A DNA stretch of 64,000 nt from Polymorphobacter multimanifer (GCF_014205635.1 NZ_JACIIV010000014.1:58664-122663), one strand, 5' to 3'. Positions 32,681 through 42,351 are shown, counted from the stretch's first letter. Notes: a model not told the origin generated them from the letters alone. Translations and numbers: made by a program.

Positions 32681-33139
32681 ATGCGTGCCTTGCTGCCCCT
32701 TCTGCTCGTTCTTTCGGGCTGCGCCGCCGATCGCGCCACCTCGCTCGGCAAGGTGGGCGGCGAGGCCCCGCGGCTGGTGCTGACGACGCCGCTGGTGGCG
32801 ACCAACGGTGCCACGATCGGTGAAGCGGTGCTGACCGAAGTGGCCTCGGTGGACCGGATCTTCATCCGCGCCAAGGGTCTGCCGGCGGGGCGGCACCCGG
32901 TGACGATCCATGCCGTGGCGCGCTGCTCGGGCGATGGTTTTGCCGATGCGGGAGCGGAATTGCCCGGCGTGCTGCCGCCGATCGAGGCCGAGTCGGACGG
33001 GCGTGCCGATCTTTTTGCCGATCTGCCTGCACCCCGGCTGCGCGGCGCGGCGGATGCAAGGCTCGATGCTGACGGGATGGCGCTGATCGTGCGGGTGGCG
33101 GGCCAACCGATCGGTTGTGCGGCGTTTCGTGCGCGATAA
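32681..33139 (+). CDS. Lipoprotein with degenerate Cu/Zn superoxide dismutase fold
   Basis: A 152-residue lipoprotein (LLPLLLVLSGC lipobox, cysteine about residue 15). The mature domain follows the SodC layout: LPAGRHPVTIHAVARCS aligns with the usual PG-HGFHIHE--C stretch, FADAGAEL with F-SAGGH, and PIGCAAFRAR with the terminal ACGVI region including the disulfide cysteine. The copper-binding His-x-His and the zinc-loop histidines are mostly missing, so dismutase activity is unlikely. A structural, binding or chaperone role is possible. The ATG at 32681 (GGAG upstream) is preferred over 32654. Confidence 0.7.
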   Translation: MRALLPLLLVLSGCAADRATSLGKVGGEAPRLVLTTPLVATNGATIGEAVLTEVASVDRIFIRAKGLPAGRHPVTIHAVARCSGDGFADAGAELPGVLPPIEAESDGRADLFADLPAPRLRGAADARLDADGMALIVRVAGQPIGCAAFRAR

Positions 33140-33147
33140 CAGAAAGA

Positions 33148-33224
33148 TGGGGCGATCGACGGGGATTGAACCCGCAACCTCCGGTACCACAAACCGGCGC
33201 TCTAACCAATTGAGCTACGACCGC
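33148..33224 (-). tRNA. tRNA-His (anticodon GTG)
   Basis: On the minus strand the 77-nt gene begins GCGGTCGTAGCTC, has the anticodon loop TTTGTGGT, the T loop GGTTCAATC and an encoded CCA end. The acceptor stem GCGGTCG/CGATCGC closes with one G-U pair. The extra G at 33225 is the G-1 that pairs with discriminator C73, diagnostic of histidine tRNA. Confidence 0.97.
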
Positions 33225-33373
33225 CACAGCGAAGCAGGGGCAATAAGCCAGAGTGCCGCCGCGCGCAAGCCGCAAGGCGCGCGCGTGCCGGGGGGCTTTT
33301 CTCAGGCCCTGGCTTGCGCTAGCGACTCATAAAATTGCCTCCGGGCGCAACTAACCAAGGTTCACGCGCAACA

Positions 33374-34414
33374 ATGTTCGACATGCCCGATTTCGATGCC
33401 CATGAGGCTGTCACCTTCGTCCATGATGCCGGCACCGGCCTTGCGGCGATCATCGCGCTGCACTCGACGCACCTCGGCCCGGCGGCGGGTGGCACGCGCT
33501 TCCAGCCCTATGCGAGTGCCGATGCGGCGCTCACCGATGTGCTGCGGCTGTCGCGAGGGATGAGCTACAAGAACGCCATGGCCGGGCTGCCGATGGGCGG
33601 CGGCAAGGCGGTGGTGCTGCAGCGGCCCGACACGGTGAAATCGGAAGCCTTTCTCCTCGCCCTCGCCGATGCGGTGGACGCGCTCGGCGGCCGCTACGTG
33701 ACCGCCGAGGACATGGGCATGAGCGAGCATGACATGGTGGTGCTCGCCCGGCGCACCAGGCATGTGGCGGGGCTGCCGGTGGCTGCGGGCGAAGTCGGCG
33801 GCAATCCGGGGCCGATGACGGCGATGGGCATTTTCCTGGGCATGCGCGCGGCACTTGCGCACCGCCTGGCGCGGGTGAGCTTCACCGGCGTGCATGTGGC
33901 GCTGCAGGGCTGCGGCAGCGTAGGCACCGCGCTCGCCGAACGGCTGGCGGCAGCGGGTGCGCGGCTGACGCTGGCGGATGCCGACCCGCTGCGCGCCGCC
34001 GCGCTGGCGGCGCGGCTCGGCGGCACTGCGGTGGCGGCGGACGCGATCATGACGACCTCGGCGGATGTGTTCAGCCCATGTGCGGCCGGCGCAATCCTCG
34101 ATGATGCGAGCATTGCAGCGCTCGATGTGGCGATCGTGGCGGGGGCGGCGAACAACCAGCTCGCCACGCCCGGGGACGGCGCCCGGCTGGCGGCGCGCGG
34201 CATCCTTTATGCGCCCGATTATGTGATCAATGCCGGCGGCATCATCAATGTGGTGGCGGAATATCTCGGCCGGGGGGACCCGGCGACAGTCAATGCCGAT
34301 ATCGCCGCGATCGAAGGCCGGCTGGCGGCGGTGTTTGCCGAAGCCGCACGGTCAGGCCGCTCCACCGATGTTGTAGCCGATTCCATGGCGCGCCGCCTGA
34401 TCGGCCGCGACTGA
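33374..34414 (+). CDS. Leucine/valine-type amino acid dehydrogenase (Glu/Leu/Phe/Val family)
   Basis: A 346-residue NAD-dependent amino acid dehydrogenase. Substrate-binding K66 (GMSYKNAMAGL) and catalytic K78 (PMGGGKAVV) match leucine dehydrogenase positions; the nucleotide-binding loop is QGCGSVGTAL, and NNQLATPGDG and YVINAGGIINV follow. It deaminates branched-chain or aromatic L-amino acids to 2-oxo acids; length and motif order fit leucine dehydrogenase best. The ATG at 33374 starts the homologous region. Its last 63 bp overlap a convergent membrane-protein gene. Confidence 0.9.
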   Translation: MFDMPDFDAHEAVTFVHDAGTGLAAIIALHSTHLGPAAGGTRFQPYASADAALTDVLRLSRGMSYKNAMAGLPMGGGKAVVLQRPDTVKSEAFLLALADAVDALGGRYVTAEDMGMSEHDMVVLARRTRHVAGLPVAAGEVGGNPGPMTAMGIFLGMRAALAHRLARVSFTGVHVALQGCGSVGTALAERLAAAGARLTLADADPLRAAALAARLGGTAVAADAIMTTSADVFSPCAAGAILDDASIAALDVAIVAGAANNQLATPGDGARLAARGILYAPDYVINAGGIINVVAEYLGRGDPATVNADIAAIEGRLAAVFAEAARSGRSTDVVADSMARRLIGRD

Positions 34415-34840
34415 GCTGCCAGCCTGCCGCATGCCGAGCAGGAATGCGGTGAGCACCGGCAGCGACCAGAAGTTGAGGCCGATGGCATAGGCCCATGCGC
34501 TGCTCGGGCCGCCCGCATCGTCCTGGCCGAGCATGGCGACATGGACCAGCACGGTGACGAGCTGGAAGGCCGCTGCCCAGAGCGGCCAGAAGTGGTGGCT
34601 GCGCAGCGCCAACACGGCCAACCCGGCGAACAGCAGGCTGTCGACAACCATCATCGCCAGCTCGGGTGCTGCATATTGGTGGCGGTTGCTGGCCCAGGTG
34701 GCAGCCGTGGCAACGACCAGCATCACCGCGGCGGAGCGCGCCTCGTGCGCGCCGCACTGCCACGCCGCTCGCGAGCCGGCGGCGAGCATCGCGAAGCAGA
34801 GCAGCTGATAGGCAAGGCCGATGGCAGACAGCAAATGCAT
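34352..34840 (-). CDS. Integral membrane protein, function unknown
   Basis: A 162-residue protein with four to five membrane segments (LLSAIGLAYQLLCFAMLAAG; AVMLVVATAATW; LAMMVVDSLLFAGLAVLAL; FQLVTVLVHVAML; NFWSLPVLTAFLLGM). No family motif I can name; similar proteins seem common in sphingomonads. The ATG at 34840 begins MHLLSAIG; another five codons upstream is possible. The 3' end overlaps the leucine dehydrogenase gene by 63 bp, with the C-terminal tail in the overlap. Divergent from a TetR gene. Confidence 0.75.
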   Translation of the reverse strand: MHLLSAIGLAYQLLCFAMLAAGSRAAWQCGAHEARSAAVMLVVATAATWASNRHQYAAPELAMMVVDSLLFAGLAVLALRSHHFWPLWAAAFQLVTVLVHVAMLGQDDAGGPSSAWAYAIGLNFWSLPVLTAFLLGMRQAGSSVAADQAARHGIGYNIGGAA

Positions 34841-34962
34841 CGCCCTCCCCCGCACCCCTGCGACTGACGAATGTATGAAAGTGTAAATAAAGCGGCTGGA
34901 AGCGGCAAGCGCAATTGCACGGCGGCGATGGACTCGGGCGTGCCGCAGCCATAGTTTCGCGC

Positions 34963-35496
34963 ATGTCCGAAGTGTCTGTTCCTGCCTCCGATCGCCGCGC
35001 CGCCCTGCTCGAAGGGCTGGCCGACCATGTGCTTGCGCATGGGCTGGCCAGCGCCAGCCTGCGCCCGCTGGCGGAGGCCATGGGCACGTCGGACCGCATG
35101 CTGCTCTATTATTTCAAGGACAAGGCCGATCTTGTCGGTGCTGTCCTCGAGACGATAGCCGGGCGCATGACGGCGTTGCTGGCACAGTTGCAGGCGCTTC
35201 AGCCGCAGCCTTATGATGTGATGCGCGCGCGCCTTACCAGCATGATGCTCGACGATGCGCTCTGGCCCTACATGCGGCTCTGGCTCGAGCTTGCCAGCCG
35301 TGCCGCCAGCGGCGATGCGATGGCGCGCACCACCGGCGAAGGCATTGCACGCGGCTTTCTGGCGCTGTGCGAGGCGCTGCTCGACACGCCGCGGCCGACG
35401 CGCCGAAACGATGCGACACGCCTGCTGATCGCGGTGGAAGGGGCGGTGCTGCTCAAGAGCCTCGGGCTGGCGGACGAGGTGAAGCAGACCTTGTGA
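34963..35496 (+). CDS. TetR-family transcriptional regulator
   Basis: A 177-residue TetR-type regulator. The HTH region is residues about 8-55 (AALLEGLADHVLAHGLASASLRPLAEAMGTSDRMLLYYFKDKADLV in parts), with the usual LLYYFKDK recognition end; the rest is the helical ligand domain. Its end overlaps the end of a convergent four-TM membrane-protein gene by 44 bp. A TetR-style palindrome lies upstream of that membrane gene and recurs at 10360-10387, so this protein is a candidate binder. Its own promoter does not contain the motif. Confidence 0.88.
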   Translation: MSEVSVPASDRRAALLEGLADHVLAHGLASASLRPLAEAMGTSDRMLLYYFKDKADLVGAVLETIAGRMTALLAQLQALQPQPYDVMRARLTSMMLDDALWPYMRLWLELASRAASGDAMARTTGEGIARGFLALCEALLDTPRPTRRNDATRLLIAVEGAVLLKSLGLADEVKQTL

Positions 35497-35869
35497 GCAG
35501 CGCGGCCAGGGCCAGCCCGACACCGGCACCCCAGAGCACCGCACCACTGGCCGCCAGCACCTTCTCGGCCGTATCCCCATAAACGCCGGGAAACCAGGCC
35601 ACGACCACGCCATCGATGAGCAGCGCCGTGGTGGTGACGATCGCGATGCCCGTCAGCCGCTGGTCGGGCGCCAATCGCGCCAGCCCGGCGGCGAGCAGCA
35701 CGAAGGGCAGGGTGCCCGGCACGGTGAGGGCATAGACGGCCGCGCGCGTGCTGCCCTGCAACAGCCCGGCGGCGGCCAGCCAGTGCAGCAGCAGGCCGGC
35801 GGCATACCAGAGGGCGACGCCGATGCCAGCGAGTATCGCGATCTGTCGCCATGAAAGCCCGATCTGCAT
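35453..35869 (-). CDS. Four-TM small membrane protein, function unknown
   Basis: A 138-residue membrane protein with four predicted segments (IAILAGIGVALWYAAGLLL; TLPFVLLAAGLARL; IAIVTTTALLIDGVVVAW; VLAASGAVLWGAGVGLALAALL). AAGGAG lies 7-8 nt before the ATG at 35869. The layout recalls DUF5367-like proteins, but I cannot confirm that. A perfect 18-bp dyad with 4-bp centre sits about 40 bp upstream. It has no sequence similarity I can see to the 10004-10348 protein, although both genes share the operator. Confidence 0.78.
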   Translation of the reverse strand: MQIGLSWRQIAILAGIGVALWYAAGLLLHWLAAAGLLQGSTRAAVYALTVPGTLPFVLLAAGLARLAPDQRLTGIAIVTTTALLIDGVVVAWFPGVYGDTAEKVLAASGAVLWGAGVGLALAALLTRSASPRPPARGS

Positions 35870-35907
35870 CCCGCGCTCCTTTTGCCAATACTGGCAGCAG
35901 AGGTGAT

Positions 35908-35923
35908 TGTAGCAGTCGCTACA
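35908..35923 (-). promoter_or_regulatory. Palindromic operator, second copy of TGTAGC-N4-GCTACA
   Basis: TGTAGC (35908-35913), AGTC, GCTACA (35918-35923); flanking T and A extend the dyad to 18 bp, and GAGGT/ACCTC (35900-35904, 35928-35932) add outer arms. The 16-bp core is the exact reverse complement of that at 10366-10381. It lies between the tamB stop and the membrane gene at 35869. Confidence 0.62.
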
Positions 35924-35930
35924 ACAGACC

Positions 35931-38900
35931 TCAATAGTCGCGTTGCCAGCGCAGGGCGGCGCCGGTGCCGCCCAGCGTGGCGACTTGCGAAAGGATCGCC
36001 AGCGAGCGGGTGATCGAGATTTCGATGTTGGTGGCGGTATAGCCCTGCGCGTCGGTGGCGAGCTCGACATAGACGTTTCGGCCGATGTATTGCCCGGCCG
36101 CCACCGCGGTGCCGCGGCCGGTAAGCTGGTCGGCCGGCAGGATGCGCAGCCGATCGATGCCCAGGCCCTTGCGCACCGAATTGATGGGGTTGAAGCCGCC
36201 ACCATTGCTGCGCAGCGAGGCCAGCGCTCCGGCGAGCTGCACCGCTTCGAAGGCGGAGAGGTTGGTGACCGATTCGCCGAACAGCAGGCGGCTGAGCACT
36301 TCGTCCTCGGGAAGGGCGGGCACCGAGCTGAAGCGGATGGCAGGCTTGTTCGCGGTGCCGGCGATCGCCAGCTGGGCAGTGAAGCCGCTCGTGCTGCTCT
36401 CGGCGGCGATGTCGATCACCGGATCGGGCGGGTAGCCGCCCTGGAAGCGCACATCGCCGCGGGTGAGGGCGAAGCGCTTGCCGGCGAAATCATAGTCCCC
36501 GCGCACCAGCTCCACCCGGCCGAACAGCTCGGGCGTGTAGGCGCCGCCGCGGATGCGCAGGTCGGCGCGCCATTCGGATTCGATTCCCACGCCCGAGACG
36601 AACAGCTGGCGATCTCCCTTCACATCGAGGTTGAGCAGCCAGCGGGTGGGCGGCGCATAGGCGAGCACCGGCCGGCCTAGGCTGCGGGTGTTGCGCTCGG
36701 TGACGGCGAGCACCGGCACATCGGCCACTGCTGCCCGGCCGATGCGGAAGGTGGCGCGGTTGACGGTAAGGTTGCCCGAGACGACGCCGCCATATTCGTC
36801 GGTGGCGATCCTGAGCGTGCCCGATCCGGTGCCGGCATAATCGTCGCGGTTGAGAAGCTGGGCATTGTTGACGCGCAGCCGGATATCGAGCGGGAAGCTG
36901 CGCTCGGCGGAAAGATCGATGCCGCCGGTGCCGGTGATGGTGCCGCCACGGCCGGCAGTGCCCGAAAAGCGCGTGAGCTCGAGCCGCGAGCCGTTGAAGC
37001 GGCTGTCGAGCGCCACATTCTCGATGACGGCACCGAGCACGGTCGCCTCCACCCGGCCGCCGGCCATGCGCAGGGTGCCGGCGAGCTGCGGATCGCCGAC
37101 AGCGCCCGAGAGCGATGCCGCCAGGCTCACCGGCCCGCGCACATCGATCGCATCGTTGCCGCCCAGCCCCCACAGCGCCTGTGCGGGTCCGTTGAAGCGC
37201 ACCTGGCCGCTAACCGGGGCGGCATAGAGCCGTTCCAGCAGCCCGCCCTCGCCGGTGAGCGCACCGACGCGCAGCTGGGCGCGGCCCTCGGTGCGGCCGG
37301 CACGGGTGATGATCGCGCGCGCCACCGTGCCGCCGATGCCGAGCTCCGCCTTCAGCCCCACGTTGATGCGCAGCGAGGAGGAGGCGGCACCGCTGCGGGT
37401 GAGGCCGGCGAGGGTGAGATCGGTGCTGCCACGCGGGGTGCCGCCTTCGGCGAGGCTGAGGTCGATCCGCCCCGACACCAGCCCGTCGAAATCGAGCGAC
37501 GGCGCGAACGCCGTGAGGACGCTGAGCGGCATCGCGCGCAATTGCCCGGTGAGGCGCGACTGCGCGCCCCAGCGGCCGGAAAGCTCGGCGCGGCCGGCAC
37601 CGGCGATCAGGGTCACCGGCTCCAGCACCCAGTCATTGCCGGCACGCACGATCTGCGCCGGCCCGACGAGGGTGACCGGCAATGTGCCGAGCAGCAGCTT
37701 GCCGCCGACCTGGATGCGGTCCCCCTCGAAGCGGACATCGCTGTCGAGCGCGAAGGGCAGCGTGCGGGTGCCATTGGCGTGCAGCGTGGCGGTGCCGCGC
37801 CCGGCGGCGTAGCGGAAGCTGCCATTGGTCGCGTCGAGCAGAACCCCGTCGCGTTCCACCCCGGTGAAGGCGAAATCGCCGCTGCCCTCGATGCCGCCGT
37901 CCACCAGCCGCACCCCGGCCTTGAGCGTGCCGCGCTCGATCTGCAACGGCACATCGAGCTGCAGCCTGGCGTTGCTTGCGGTGGCATCAAGATCGAAGCG
38001 CTGGCTGCCGGCGGCGTCGCTCAGCAGCAGCGTGCCGCTGGTGCCGTCGCCGCGCAGCATGATGCGCCCGGCAAGCGGGCCGGCAGGTGTCACCACTGCG
38101 CGCCCGGTGCCAGTGAGCCCCAGGATGCTGGCATTCTCGATGGTGAAGGCCAGCGGCCCGGCGGTTTCGAGCAGCCCGCGTAGCTGCACCGGCCCGAAGT
38201 TGCTGTTGGCATCGGCGTCGATCAGCCAGTCATTGCCCGCCCGGCTGATGGCGGCCCGCACCCCGGCAAGGCCGATGCCGAGCCCGGGTCGGGCGAGGGT
38301 GAGTTGCAGCGCCGGTGCTGTGCTGCTGCCGGTGGCGCGCAGCGTCAGCGGCCCATAGGCACCGGCATTCCCCTGCAGCGCCAGGGTGAGCGCGCCGGTA
38401 CGGGTCAGGCTGGCATCGCCGACCAGCTTCAGCGCCGGTGAAGCCAGGGTGAGGCCCGACATGCGCAGCGCCAGATCGGGGCTCACGTCGATCGCCGTGG
38501 TCAGCACCGGCAGGCCGCCGAGTGCCTTGAGCAGCGCAGCGCTGGTCATTCGCGTGGTGTTGAAGCGGGCCGTGCCGGTCACGCGGGCGCCGGCGCCGGC
38601 GGGCGTCACCACAAGTGCCGCCGCCACATCGCCGCTGCCCAGGCCCTCGATGGCATAGCCGGGGAGCCGGCCATCGACGCCGATCCGCCAGGCCGCCCGC
38701 GCGGGCTCCACCGCCACGCTGGCGGTGGCGGTGATCCGCCTCGACCGCAGCTTCAGCCTCTGCCCGGTCAGCTTGCCTTCGAACCAGCGCAGCGCGCCTT
38801 CGCCCCGCAGTTCGGTGAGCAGCGGCGCTGCCGTGGCCGCCACGCCATCGACCCGCGCCACCATCAGCGTCAGCGGCAAGGCGATGCCGGGGCCATCGTC

Positions 38901-40130
38901 CTGTGCCGCCGGACGAACGATGCCGGCGCCGCGCACACCCCGGAGGATCGTTGCACCCCAGCCGGCGCTGCGTGCAGTCAGCGTCCAGTCGATCAGCGGA
39001 TCGGCGAGCGTGCCGGCGAGGCGTGCCGTCATCCGCACATCATCGCCGCTGGCCTGCGGATAGAGCAGCTCGGGCCGCAGCAGCGCCACCGCGATCCGGC
39101 CGTCCTCGATCACTTCGGAGCTGGCGGCAAGCCGTCCGCGCAGATCGATCCGCAACGCCGGCCCGGACAGTTGCAGCGAGAGATCGCGCGTGCCGGTGCT
39201 GCCAAGCCCGGCATTGGCATCGACAACGAGCTTGGGGCCCAGCGCCCGGCCCAGCACGCCGCCAAGCAGCAGCGACGGGATCACCGCCCCCTGCGCCGAA
39301 AAGCGCCCGTCGTTGCCGGTGATCGCAACATCGGCGAGGTTGCTGTTTTCGAGCTCCACGCGCAGCCGGCCGGCCCAGCGCGTCCAGCCGCCATCGCCCG
39401 TCAGCCGCAGCGTGAGCGGCCGATCGAGGCCGGTGAGGCCGGTGATCACCCCGCCGCGCGGTGCATCGATGGCGGCGGCAAGCTCGAGCTGGTCCTTCGC
39501 CGGCTCGGCGTCGAGCGTCAGCCGCAACCGGTCGGCAGCGTCGGCGAGCGGGCGGCCGAGGCTGTCGAGCGTGTCCATTGCCAGGCTGATGCGCGCGCGG
39601 CCGGCGCGGATGTCTGCGCTGCCCAGCCCGCGCAACAGCTGGCGGCGGCCCGCCACCGGCGCTTCCAGCAGCAGGCGATCGACCGCGAAATTGCCGATCA
39701 GGATGTCATAATCCGGCAGCAGCGTTTCATTTTGCGTCGGCAGCAGCTTCGGCAGCCGCAGCAGCCGGACATCGGCGGCGGTGAGCGTGCGCACGTCGAG
39801 CCGGTTAGCGCGGAGATAGGCCATCGGCCGCCAATCGAGATCGACCAGCGGTGCCTCCAGAAACACGCCCTGCGGATCGGAGAGCTTGAGGCCGTGCAGC
39901 CGCGCCTGGCCCCAGAGCTGGCCATCCACGCGGTCGATGCGGATGCCAAGCCCGGATTCGAACGGCAGCAGCGGCAGCCAGCTGACGATCCGGTTGCGCC
40001 CGAACTGCGTGCCGACGAGCACGAACACCGCCACTGCCGCCATGGTGAAGAGCACGCCGATGGCCGCCAGCGCGCGGAACAGATGGCGGCGGCGGCGGCG
40101 GCGCGGTGCGGGGGTGGAAGCTTCGGCCAT
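35931..40130 (-). CDS. tamB: Translocation and assembly module protein TamB
   Basis: A 1399-residue AsmA-like/TamB protein. An N-terminal membrane anchor (about residues 18-40, LFRALAAIGVLFTMAAVAVFVLV in parts) is followed by a very long run of beta-strand repeats (bridge-like groove) and the C-terminal TamB domain (about 1060-1399) with DIAAESSTSGFTAQLAIAGT, FSSVPALPEDEVLSRLLFGE and the final RSLAILSQVATLGGTGAALRWQRDY region. TamB spans the periplasm and, with TamA, assists outer-membrane protein insertion and phospholipid transport. Its ATG overlaps the tamA stop as TGATG. Confidence 0.95.
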   Translation of the reverse strand: MAEASTPAPRRRRRRHLFRALAAIGVLFTMAAVAVFVLVGTQFGRNRIVSWLPLLPFESGLGIRIDRVDGQLWGQARLHGLKLSDPQGVFLEAPLVDLDWRPMAYLRANRLDVRTLTAADVRLLRLPKLLPTQNETLLPDYDILIGNFAVDRLLLEAPVAGRRQLLRGLGSADIRAGRARISLAMDTLDSLGRPLADAADRLRLTLDAEPAKDQLELAAAIDAPRGGVITGLTGLDRPLTLRLTGDGGWTRWAGRLRVELENSNLADVAITGNDGRFSAQGAVIPSLLLGGVLGRALGPKLVVDANAGLGSTGTRDLSLQLSGPALRIDLRGRLAASSEVIEDGRIAVALLRPELLYPQASGDDVRMTARLAGTLADPLIDWTLTARSAGWGATILRGVRGAGIVRPAAQDDGPGIALPLTLMVARVDGVAATAAPLLTELRGEGALRWFEGKLTGQRLKLRSRRITATASVAVEPARAAWRIGVDGRLPGYAIEGLGSGDVAAALVVTPAGAGARVTGTARFNTTRMTSAALLKALGGLPVLTTAIDVSPDLALRMSGLTLASPALKLVGDASLTRTGALTLALQGNAGAYGPLTLRATGSSTAPALQLTLARPGLGIGLAGVRAAISRAGNDWLIDADANSNFGPVQLRGLLETAGPLAFTIENASILGLTGTGRAVVTPAGPLAGRIMLRGDGTSGTLLLSDAAGSQRFDLDATASNARLQLDVPLQIERGTLKAGVRLVDGGIEGSGDFAFTGVERDGVLLDATNGSFRYAAGRGTATLHANGTRTLPFALDSDVRFEGDRIQVGGKLLLGTLPVTLVGPAQIVRAGNDWVLEPVTLIAGAGRAELSGRWGAQSRLTGQLRAMPLSVLTAFAPSLDFDGLVSGRIDLSLAEGGTPRGSTDLTLAGLTRSGAASSSLRINVGLKAELGIGGTVARAIITRAGRTEGRAQLRVGALTGEGGLLERLYAAPVSGQVRFNGPAQALWGLGGNDAIDVRGPVSLAASLSGAVGDPQLAGTLRMAGGRVEATVLGAVIENVALDSRFNGSRLELTRFSGTAGRGGTITGTGGIDLSAERSFPLDIRLRVNNAQLLNRDDYAGTGSGTLRIATDEYGGVVSGNLTVNRATFRIGRAAVADVPVLAVTERNTRSLGRPVLAYAPPTRWLLNLDVKGDRQLFVSGVGIESEWRADLRIRGGAYTPELFGRVELVRGDYDFAGKRFALTRGDVRFQGGYPPDPVIDIAAESSTSGFTAQLAIAGTANKPAIRFSSVPALPEDEVLSRLLFGESVTNLSAFEAVQLAGALASLRSNGGGFNPINSVRKGLGIDRLRILPADQLTGRGTAVAAGQYIGRNVYVELATDAQGYTATNIEISITRSLAILSQVATLGGTGAALRWQRDY

Positions 40131-42211
40131 CAGAAGGCCTGGCCGATCGAGACGTAGAAGGCCACCTTGGGATCGCCGGGGCGCCGCGTGATCGGCGTCG
40201 CCACATCGATGCGGACCGGGCCGAAGCTGGTGTAATAGCGGATGCCGACACCGGCGCCGATGCGCAGCGAATCGAAGCTGGGCACCGTGCCCGAATAGAC
40301 CTGCCCGGCATCGACAAAGCCCACCACGCCCAGATCATTGCCGAGCGCCTTGAAGCGGTAGCGCGCTTCGAGGCTGGCTTCGGTCAGGCTGTTGCCGCCG
40401 GTCGGCAGGCCCTCGGAGTCGATCGGCCCCACGCCCTGGAAATTGAAGCCGCGCACCGAGCCGCCGCCGCCGGCATAGAAGCGCCGCGATGGCGCCACCC
40501 GCCCGCGCGACGCGCCGATGATGCTCCCCATGTGCAGCCGCCCCGCGAGCACCAGCGCGTCGCCGACCGGCTGGTAATAGGTGCCATCGACCTGCGCCTT
40601 GATATAGTTGAAATACTGGCCGTCGCGCAGCGTCAGCTCTGGGCTGACACGGCCGGTCAGGCGGAAGCCGCGGGTGGGATCGAGCAGGTTGTCGCTGTTG
40701 TCGAACGTCACCGAGGCCGGCAGCGCCAGGATGTAGAAGGTGATGTTGGGATCGACGCCCTCGATGCTCAGCGTGCGGTCGAGCTGGCGCGTGGCGATGG
40801 CCTGCGCGCCGACCGAGAACGTCATCGGCTTTTGCCAGATGAGGTTGGAATCGCGCACCAGGCCGGCGGCGAGCTGCGCCGAGCGGGCGCGATAGGCGAA
40901 TTGCTGCTCGGTGGAGACCGACGCCTGCACCGACAGCGTCTGGTCGCGCTGGCCGAAATTGCGGCGCCGGAATTCGCCGCTCAGCAGCTGCTCGCGCTCG
41001 GCCAATACGGTGCGGGCGATGATGGCGCCTTCCGGCGGAAACAGGTTGCGGTGCGTCCAGCCGCCCTCGACGCGGATGCCCTGGCCGGTGTTGTAACCAC
41101 CCGCCGCCGTCACCGAGCGCGGCGGTGCCGCCTCCACCGTGGCGACGACATCGACCGGCTGGGTGCCATCGGGCAGGATCGGGCCGGCCAGCACCGGTCG
41201 CACGCTGACAGCACCGAAAAGCCCGGTCTGCACGAGCGCCTGCCGCAGATCCTCGCGCTGCGCGCCATCATAGGGCTGGCCAGGCTCGAAGCGCGAGAGC
41301 ACGCGCATGTGCTTGTCGGTGAAGCCCTGCACATCGCCCTCGATGCGGGTGCGGGCAAACATGCCGCGCGGGCCGGCATCGATGCTCTGCGTCAGCGTCG
41401 CAAGCCGCGTGGCATGATCGATGATGATCTCCGGCGGCCGCACCTGCGGGAAGGGATAGCCGGCGTCGGCAAGGCGCGTCGCCAGCGTCTCCTCCAGCAC
41501 GGTCACGGGTGCGGCTGCCACCGGGTCGCCGGGCTTGATCCCGATCAGCCGCTGCCCCAGATCGTCCGGCGCGCCGGCAGCGTCCTGGCTGATGTCGACG
41601 CGCTCGAAACGGTAGAGCGGTCCGGGATCGACAACGATCCTGACCTGGGTGCGCGCCGCCTCGCCTTCGGGCGCGATGATCTCGACATCAGCCGTGCCGC
41701 CAAAATGGCCGACCGAGCGCAGCAGCAGGTCGATGAGCGTGCGATCCTCGGCAATGCGGCGGCGGATCTGCGCCAGGTTGGCTGCGTCCCCGCGCCGCGT
41801 CCACAGCGCCGACAGGCCGCGGAACTGGTTATCGAGCCCAAGCCCGTCGAGGCCGGTGATGCTGACTTCGTAGCGCACCTCCTCGACTTCGCCACCCGAG
41901 GTGTCGTCGGCGGCGCCGACCAGATCGGGCCAGTCGAGCGGCACGCCATCGGCATCGGGGAGCGGCGTGAATTCGTCGGCGCCCGGCTCGTCGGTTTCGA
42001 CAGCCGGCGGCGGCAGGTCCGCAGCAAGGGCAGCGTCCTCATCGGCGCCGGTGGCGGCGGAAACTTCGGGGGCCACTTCGGGGGGCACTTCGGGGGGAAC
42101 TGCTGGCTGCACTGCGGGCGGCTGCATTGCAGGCTGGGCCTGCGCGCAAGTCGCCGGCAGCGCGCCCGCCAGCAACAGGCAAGCAGCCGCCGCCGGCCAG
42201 ACTTGGGACAT
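40130..42211 (-). CDS. tamA: Outer-membrane assembly factor TamA (Omp85 family)
   Basis: A 693-residue Omp85 protein. Signal peptide about 1-25 (ending TCAQA), an acidic/proline-rich spacer with PPEVPPEVAPEV repeats, three POTRA domains (about 110-370; YEVSITGLDGLGLDNQFRGL begins the first) and a 16-strand barrel containing the RGF-type lid motif (GGGGSVRGFNFQGVGP) and a terminal aromatic SIGQAF. The ATG at 42211 is chosen for the signal peptide. It is upstream of and translationally coupled to tamB, the standard operon. Confidence 0.94.
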   Translation of the reverse strand: MSQVWPAAAACLLLAGALPATCAQAQPAMQPPAVQPAVPPEVPPEVAPEVSAATGADEDAALAADLPPPAVETDEPGADEFTPLPDADGVPLDWPDLVGAADDTSGGEVEEVRYEVSITGLDGLGLDNQFRGLSALWTRRGDAANLAQIRRRIAEDRTLIDLLLRSVGHFGGTADVEIIAPEGEAARTQVRIVVDPGPLYRFERVDISQDAAGAPDDLGQRLIGIKPGDPVAAAPVTVLEETLATRLADAGYPFPQVRPPEIIIDHATRLATLTQSIDAGPRGMFARTRIEGDVQGFTDKHMRVLSRFEPGQPYDGAQREDLRQALVQTGLFGAVSVRPVLAGPILPDGTQPVDVVATVEAAPPRSVTAAGGYNTGQGIRVEGGWTHRNLFPPEGAIIARTVLAEREQLLSGEFRRRNFGQRDQTLSVQASVSTEQQFAYRARSAQLAAGLVRDSNLIWQKPMTFSVGAQAIATRQLDRTLSIEGVDPNITFYILALPASVTFDNSDNLLDPTRGFRLTGRVSPELTLRDGQYFNYIKAQVDGTYYQPVGDALVLAGRLHMGSIIGASRGRVAPSRRFYAGGGGSVRGFNFQGVGPIDSEGLPTGGNSLTEASLEARYRFKALGNDLGVVGFVDAGQVYSGTVPSFDSLRIGAGVGIRYYTSFGPVRIDVATPITRRPGDPKVAFYVSIGQAF

Positions 42212-42351
42212 GCGATCAGTCAACTGCACGCGCGTTGATAGCGGAACAGCCTGCATGCGCAAAGCAATGCCGTGCGCGGCAAGCGGGGGCTGCGACCAAG
42301 CGCCCGTCAATCGCGGTGGCGCCGGCGCGGCGGGCATGGCAGGAGGGCGCC

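Noticed and set aside
31460..33190. 576-codon minus-strand open frame
   Set aside because: Crosses the Xre gene in another frame, the DUF6456 and SodC-like genes in antisense and the tRNA; clearly not coding.
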